Shown here: one piece after another, positions 58,374 to 64,000 of the stretch
Position numbering within the stretch: position 1 is the stretch's first letter
Layout of the letters: each line of letters opens with the position of its first letter
Assembly (NCBI GenBank): GCA_009746045.1
Contig: RPFO01000080.1
Location: 5,381,556-5,445,555 of the forward strand
Direction: 5' to 3'
Source: Mesostigma viride
Taxonomy: Eukaryota; Streptophyta; Mesostigmatophyceae; Mesostigmatales; Mesostigmataceae
DNA length: 64,000 nt
The notes under the pieces: model-generated
What the model was told of the DNA's origin: nothing
Seen by the model: the letters and a program-made list of their open reading frames with translations, nothing else
The model's database searches: none
Program-made: the position numbers and the translations under genes

Positions 58374-58858
58374 TTGGCTTCCCGACTGCGAGGACGACCT
58401 GACGACACGGACCGGCAATTAAGTGATGCATGGCGTGGGCGCAACTCCATGACCACCGCCGCTGGCCGGTGGAGCAACCTCACCCTACCCCGGATCGTCA
58501 AGCATGACCTCTTCAAGGTCATCATTCTGACGATCCTGACCTACGGCGCCGAGACCTGGACACGTACTGACGCAGGAACTGGAGCAACGAATCGACGGCA
58601 ACGTCACCAAGATGCTGCGCAAGGCCCTTCACATCCCCTTTGGTTTGCACAATCTAATAATGAGGATTTGTACGCTGATTTGCCCTATGTTTCCCACATT
58701 CTTAGGCACAGGCGCCTGGGCCGGCCTAGCCGGGCACCTGGCCCGCACAGATCAGGTAGACATATCAGATAGACTAGCTGGCCGACCAACGGCCCGCCCA
58801 GCCTGGGCGCCATATGTCCTCACCCGGCCGGTGCCCCAGGCTGCGCGCGGCAGGCACT
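58374..58858 (+). pseudogene. LINE-A C-terminal block
   Basis: IVKHDLFKVIILTILTYGAE (about 58491-58553) and the following HIPFGLHNLI are shared with 7670-7800, 29780-30040 and 33400-33600. This gives a direct alignment of four LINE-A copies. Confidence 0.85.
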
Positions 58859-59340
58859 ATACTTTTCGTCCGAGGGTAGTAAAAATGATCCGAGGCGTAA
58901 ATTACGAGGTCTTATCTTACTACCTAGATACGAGGCGTGAGATCCAACGCCGTAATCATTACTACCTATCATCCTACGTAGTAATTTTACTAGCCGTAAG
59001 TAAGAGTAACGTTACGACTGCACATCTTTGGTAGTACATTACCGACAGAGTAAATTACCGCGACGGGTCTTGGTTGGTAATCTACCACCTGTAGATTAGG
59101 TGCCAGTGATCCGATGCTGTAAGATACGTTTCAGTAAGTTACTTCGGGGATCTTTGCCTGTACACGGCCAGATGGATAATTATATTGTAATGGAGAAGTG
59201 GGAGAACGTGCGTGTCTATTAGCAAATGCAGCGAAATATAAAAATGTAGTTATCAGCCTTTTTCGCCTATTCAGCAGTTGTCGTTGTCGGCCGTTGTCAG
59301 TAAGCGGCTATAGATTATGTGTGCTGGGGCCGGTGAAAAG
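58859..59340. other. AT-rich spacer, possible small transposon remnant
   Basis: No gene. GTAGTAAAAATGATCCGAGG and AACGCCGTAATCATTACTAC (58877 and 58949) are partly inverted relatives, and short GTAGTA/TACTAC words recur. A foldback element is possible but unproven. Confidence 0.35.
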
Positions 59341-59358
59341 ACGCTAGCAAAGTTCGTC

Positions 59359-61789
59359 TGAATGGCGTCCAATAGAGGGGATTTTATTCTTAGTGGATTG
59401 TTGGACGAGGAGAAGGCGAGGTTGCTGGCGGAGAATGCGAAAGAGCAGAGGGAAGCAGCGGAAGCCGTGCGTGGAAGATGAGGTAACGGGATGGAGTGTG
59501 GGCCCTGGCTTCTGGTTATGAAATGATGGCGGTTGCAGGCCAGCCGTGCTCGCTGGTAATGGGTGCGTGGTGTTGAAATCCAAGTTCTGCGCGTATTCTG
59601 TTTTTTGGTCAATGATTGAAGGGATGTCGCCTTGTTTTATTTTTGTGCATCTGCGTCCCGTCGTGACTGCCTCGTCATGGACGCCCAGGGGTAGAAGTTC
59701 GAACGAGGGAATGATTTTTCAAACGCCTGGATATGTTATGATAGTACGAATAAATGGTAATGGGTAGAGGCGGCCAAAATTTTGTTGGAAGTGTGCCAAC
59801 GCCGCACATACGACTTGAACAACCCTAGGTATCTTAGGAAAAGGAAACACGGATACGTCGGAGTGGAGGAAGAGGAAGACGATGACGATGGTGAAGACGG
59901 AGAGGTTTACAATGGAGGCCTTGAGAATGGGGAGACATTGAAGCAGGAGAGCAGGGTAGCGGTGAGTGGCCCGTCATGAATTACATTGTGGTTGCAGTTG
60001 TTAGCGAGGCGTGTTGATTGCTTCTTGCCGCGGGTAATCGCTAGCGTGCATAACCTTCTTTTTTCAACAGGTGTTCTGGTGCATTGACTGCCGCAAAGCA
60101 ATTCATGGGACTGATTATGTGCCTATCATGCCGTTTGGGAATCATACATTGCCAACATTTCGTGTTTAGAAGGCGCGCCTTCAGAAGCATATTCAGCACC
60201 GCACGAGCCAGGTGCTGAAGGCGTGCTTGGAGAGGAAGGGGTATAAAGTGCGCATGACCGCATCGAAGAAGAAGAAGCAGCAGGAATCGGGCAAGACCAT
60301 GATAACCGAGCCAGGATTGGCTTTCGTGCATGCAGTACATGGTGCGGCGCAGGCAGTGAATGCTGCATCGATTGCAGCGGTGCAGCCTGTGGCCATGGCG
60401 GTGCAGGGCGCGGGTCCTGAAGTGTGGGCGTTGGCGAAGCAGATTCACGATGCTGTCATGGCCACGTTGTGAAGCCAAGGAATGGGTGTTGGTTCCAGTC
60501 AGGTGCCTCGCCCGGAGGAAGCTTTTCTGCTGTAAGCAGAGGTGCGGCATCAAGCATTTGCAATCGCCATGAGAGCAGTGGAGATGTCAGCGGCATGAAG
60601 CATTTGCAATCGCCATGAGAGCAGTGGAGATGTCTGCGGCATTGGGAGATCTGCAGACAATTGCAGGAGGACATTGTGCGGTACGCTTGTAGGGTGTAAG
60701 CTGTGTTGTTCCGCTCGCTAATGGACATGTGCCCCTGTAACCTCTTCCAGGCTAGTATCTGCTATCCACCTCTTCAGGCTTGAAAAGTAAATTGCTGTAC
60801 GGTTCACAATTGGCATGGCTTGACATGCACGCGTCCTTGACTGTGGTCTGCATGGGTTTGGGGTTTAGCGGTTTACATCAGACTCTGCTGTGTATCTGCT
60901 TAATCAGCCGACGTGTCACATGGGGACAGCAACGGCGCTGGGATGCAGCCCGGTGTGAATGCGAGTAAGGTACGCGCTGGCATGCATGGCGGATGGGGCG
61001 TGGAAGCCACGACCCACGTTTTTGTGTGTGCACGGGGGGCTAGGGGGCAAGTCGTTGTGTTGCTGCCATCCATATGGCCATGGATATGCGGGAAGCTTTC
61101 CCTGTACCCATACTTAATGATGCATGGACTGGTTGTGACAGCCAAGGGTTTAGCTGTCGTGGGTTTGCTGAGTGATCATGGCAGTCTGCTAGGCTGGTGC
61201 TAGAACAGCCATAGCGCGGTTACTGCTATGTCTTGCCCGTGCTAACTGATGCTGCAGCCATGCGTGGAGCGCGAATCGTCCCGTGAGGAGAAGGAGGAGG
61301 CGGGGCCGGTGCACCCATGGGCAGGGCCGGAGAAGAAGGACGCGGAGCACCCAGTGTGGGAGAAGGAGAAGGCGGGGAAGCACTGAAGCTCCACCCCATG
61401 TCAGGCCTCTAGTATAGGTGCCAGTTAACTAAACCCATGCACGTGCAGGTTGTAGCTCAGAATGTATTTAAAATCATATGCCCCTTTTCAGGTATATGTG
61501 TAACAGTGACTCCCAACGGATATATGTTCCTAATTTATTAAATTCTTACTGAATAATTGTTGTCTTTATGAACCCATGAAGAGCAAAGCCCGGTGGGGAG
61601 TACATGTAACGCATTACCACGAGAAGGGGTCCCCACACCGCATTTCTTCGCTCTCTGTTCCTATGCAGAACAAGAAGAGGTGGAAGACCAATGTCCCGGC
61701 TCACACGCCAGCCCATGTGGGTAAGCCCCCTCCCCCAAAGCGGAAGGGGCGCTTTGGGGAGAAGTGTAGTGAGGATTTTGTAGACTAGA
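59359..61789 (+). CDS. Tentative spliced gene with a C2H2/BED-like zinc-binding segment
   Basis: Likely exon pieces: 59359-59481 (MASNRGDFILSGLLDEEKAR); about 59782-59960 (acidic, donor GTAGCG/GTGAGT); 60071-60168 (acceptor TTTTCAACAG, VFWCIDCRKAIHGTDY); 60175-60472 (KARLQKHIQHRTSQ, then KKKKQQ); about 60902-60965 (acceptor TTAATCAG, donor AAG/GTACGC); 61257-61384 (acceptor GATGCTGCAG, charged tail, stop); 61678-61789 (acceptor CCTATGCAG, basic tail, stop). CX2C and later HX2H recall a BED-type finger, but these halves are in different frames. The last two pieces could be alternative ends or belong to different genes. No close family is recognised. Confidence 0.4.
60555..60646 (+). repeat. 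46-bp tandem duplication
   Basis: CATTTGCAATCGCCATGAGA occurs at 60555 and 60601 with a single difference over the unit. Confidence 0.85.
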
Positions 61790-61934
61790 TAGCTTAGAGT
61801 TAGCTTATTTCGATGTTGCGGCTTGACCCACCTCTACCCATTCAGCAAGGAATATGCATGTGCTGCATGATCTCCCAACGGAGGCATGTTATAATTTTAT
61901 TTGATTCTTTAATGTAGTGTCTTGGGGCATGATG

Positions 61935-62060
61935 CAGATGAGATTTGTAACTTCCGTGTAATTATGTTTCTAAAGAGATTAGCATAGTACTCTAAACATG
62001 CCCATGCGCATGACACGCAAGTACTAACTTACTTACACCAGACCTGGCAATAAACAAGCA
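61935..62060 (-). repeat. Dispersed repeat, copy 2
   Basis: The reverse complement matches 27290-27385 (GTCATGCGCAT, GAGTACTATGCTAATCTC, ATAATTACAC). Located downstream of the tentative zinc-finger gene, as copy 1 is downstream of the CCCH gene. Confidence 0.6.
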
Positions 62061-62246
62061 TTGATGGGATGGACCCAGCGATACATAATGGGCGTGCATG
62101 CGTAAAAAATATACACTATGCATGGCCCAATGGGCATGCATTCAAATAATTACAAATGAAGGCCGCCATGAGAGCACTGAAGCTAAACCAGACCGGGCCA
62201 CAATTAACCCTCCAGCACCAAAGTTCCACTGCATCATGTAAGACAA

Positions 62247-62788
62247 GCCATCCATCCATCCATCCATCCATCCATCCATCCATCCATCCATCCATCCATC
62301 CATCCATCCATCCATCCATCCATCCATCCATCCATCCATCCATCCATCCATCCATCCATCCATCCATCCATCCATCCATCCATCCATCCATCCATCCATC
62401 CATCCATCCATCCATCCATCCATCCATCCATCCATCCATCCATCCATCCATCCATCCATCCATCCATCCATCCATCCATCCATCCATCCATCCATCCATC
62501 CATCCATCCATCCATCCATCCATCCATCCATCCATCCATCCATCCATCCATCCATCCATCCATCCATCCATCCATCCATCCATCCATCCATCCATCCATC
62601 CATCCATCCATCCATCCATCCATCCATCCATCCATCCATCCATCCATCCATCCATCCATCCATCCATCCATCCATCCATCCATCCATCCATCCATCCATC
62701 CATCCATCCATCCATCCATCCATCCATCCATCCATCCATCCATCCATCCATCCATCCATCCATCCATCCATCCATCCATCCATCCATC
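62247..62788. repeat. (CATC)n tetranucleotide array, about 135 units
   Basis: Perfect as read over about 540 bases. The Met-Asp-Gly-Trp and His-Pro-Ser-Ile frames through it are repeat artefacts. Confidence 0.98.
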
Positions 62789-64000
62789 GGGGTATAGTCC
62801 TAGTACAGCCATGCTACGTCCTGGCTATGATGAGATTACTTGCCCACGCTCCTAGTGTTATGCCATGCTCACATGAGTCTTATTGCACCCACAGATTGCC
62901 GGATCGTTAGCGTGTCCGTTTAGCTAGCGTTCCCGAATGCAGCTGTGGCATGCCTTAGGCATGAAGGAGAGTGGGGGTCTCTGCCCTTTCTCCTGTTGTG
63001 CACACACAGGCATTAAAAGCACTTCGGTGCTCCGTGACTCCCCAACGGGAGCACGTGTTTAAATAATTAATTAATGAATGAATCGGGGTTAACTAATGCT
63101 CCTTGACTCCCTAATGGGGGCATGAGTTTAATAAATGAATTAAGTAGTTAGTTAATAAATCAGGTTGATTCAGATGAGGTCCCTGCTGGTTCCTTGTGGA
63201 CTGGCCAGCCAGGGAGATATCTTCTTACATGGTCAGGCCCTTGCCGACCATGTAACAACCTGTTAGGCGACGCAGTGGCCAACATTGGACATACCGCCAT
63301 ATGTTTGTCTCCGCGATATGATTTTAGCTGACATGCAGAGCACAGACACTGTTGGCGTCATCCGCTCAACCCCTCTTATTCATACATGGGACCTCGGATA
63401 TGTAGGATTAGTAGCGTTGCCCAGGCGGACATTGTCAAAGACTACGACCCCCCAGTTGTGGGTCCTAGGAAATTTAACAAGCATGATTGTCTCCTTGTTG
63501 ATAGGCATTAATTCATCCTTGATGATAGGCACATCTGAACCCTGTGATGCCAGATCTCCTTTGCGGCCGTTCCGAGCTTGGCACTGGATTCGTTGTCCAC
63601 ATCGTCGCGTCGCTGCCGCAACACGATGTTTTCTGGCATCCGCGGGCTTTTGGTTCCCGCCGCACATTTGAAAGTGCTGTCCTCCGGCTTTTTGCCTTTG
63701 CACCGTGTGCAGTTCTTGGACGTTTGGAATCATGGCATGGCTAACGTGATGACTGACTAGCTAGACCTTTTCAGTGGTTTTCCATTTGCGGGTATTTCCT
63801 CGTAAATGGTGGGAGAGCGATCGCAGCAATGGTGCTCACCACTAGACACTCCCGGCCAGTTAGGCTAGAAACACACGCCCTGATCAAGCATGCTGTTTCC
63901 GGCCCCACCGTCTAGGTCATCTAGTCGCTCCACACGTAAGCCAGCCATAATTTCAATGCACAAGGATACACATTTCCATCACCATTCATCTTCATCATCC
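62789..64000. other. No gene firmly supported
   Basis: Near-repeats of GACTCCCCAACGGGAGCA (63031) and GACTCCCTAATGGGGGCA (63105), each followed by TTTAATAAAT-like sequence, resemble 61508 and 61872. On the minus strand 63550-63720 reads NCTRCKGKKPEDSTFKCAAG, a coherent Cys-containing segment that may be an exon of a gene continuing beyond the window; I cannot name it. Confidence 0.35.

Larger units (their letters stand above)
53755..58858 (+). mobile_element. LINE-A, longest copy (ORF1, endonuclease, reverse transcriptase)
   Basis: The plus strand contains, in order, an ORF1 region, a Pro-rich segment, an APE-type endonuclease, reverse transcriptase and the C-terminal block shared with all other LINE-A copies. 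Frameshifts and stops are frequent. The 3' untranslated region and TTAA tail seen in other copies are missing: the match ends near 58858 inside GGCTGCGCGCGGCAGG. The 5' limit is unknown; the first plausible ATG is at 53755. Confidence 0.85.

Noticed and set aside
62116-62812. About 200-codon frames of Met-Asp-Gly-Trp or His-Pro-Ser-Ile repeats
   Set aside because: Produced by the (CATC)n array.

Overview
The window looks like nuclear DNA of a microbial eukaryote, most likely an alga. It carries spliced genes with GT-AG introns, F-box/LRR and CCCH zinc-finger proteins, an RNA-silencing type RNA-dependent RNA polymerase (RdRP), copia and gypsy LTR retrotransposons, several LINE families and very long microsatellites. 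One short stretch resembles the TTTAGGG telomere type. No bacterial operon structure is present. The lineage cannot be fixed from sequence alone; a green alga is a guess.

Region 1 (1-18.9 kb) is a nest of insertions. An L1-like LINE (called LINE-B here, minus strand) lies across about 6.9-17.8 kb. It is broken by a Ty1/copia element (1-6887, window starts inside its 5' LTR), by the 3' end of a second LINE (LINE-A, about 7458-8400) and by a complete Ty3/gypsy element (9388-17225, 5-bp target duplication CGTTG, LTRs identical as read). LINE-B itself abuts a decayed helicase of the origin-binding (Herpes_ori_bp) type, a gene class typical of large DNA viruses.

Region 2 (19-27.2 kb) holds two host genes: an F-box/LRR gene (minus, 19635-21857) and a spliced gene ending in two CCCH zinc fingers (plus, about 23.84-26.97 kb), with a LINE fragment in its last intron.

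Region 3 (27.5-36 kb) is a LINE graveyard. Several minus-strand LINE-A copies end in a (TTAA)n tail. One of them contains two head-to-tail copies of a different, restriction-like-endonuclease element, each bounded by the same 12-bp sequence ATATATATGACA.

Region 4 (36.9-51.7 kb, minus) appears to be one RdRP gene of about 15 kb, with an RNase H-like domain at its N-terminus. Its introns hold a 1.4-kb triplet array, a 1.35-kb 7-bp array and several smaller arrays. Three arrays are tandem copies of the gene's own splice junctions.

Region 5 (53.7-58.9 kb) is the longest LINE-A copy (ORF1, endonuclease, reverse transcriptase; frameshifted). Region 6 (59.3-61.8 kb) is a tentative spliced zinc-finger gene, followed by a 540-bp (CATC)n array and a tail with no gene I can support.

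The most noteworthy items are the RdRP gene with duplicated splice junctions and symmetric 'core in flank' repeat arrays, the tandem same-target insertion of the REL element, and the copia element with a UGA-CUA-G gag/pol junction and a protease-like domain placed after integrase.
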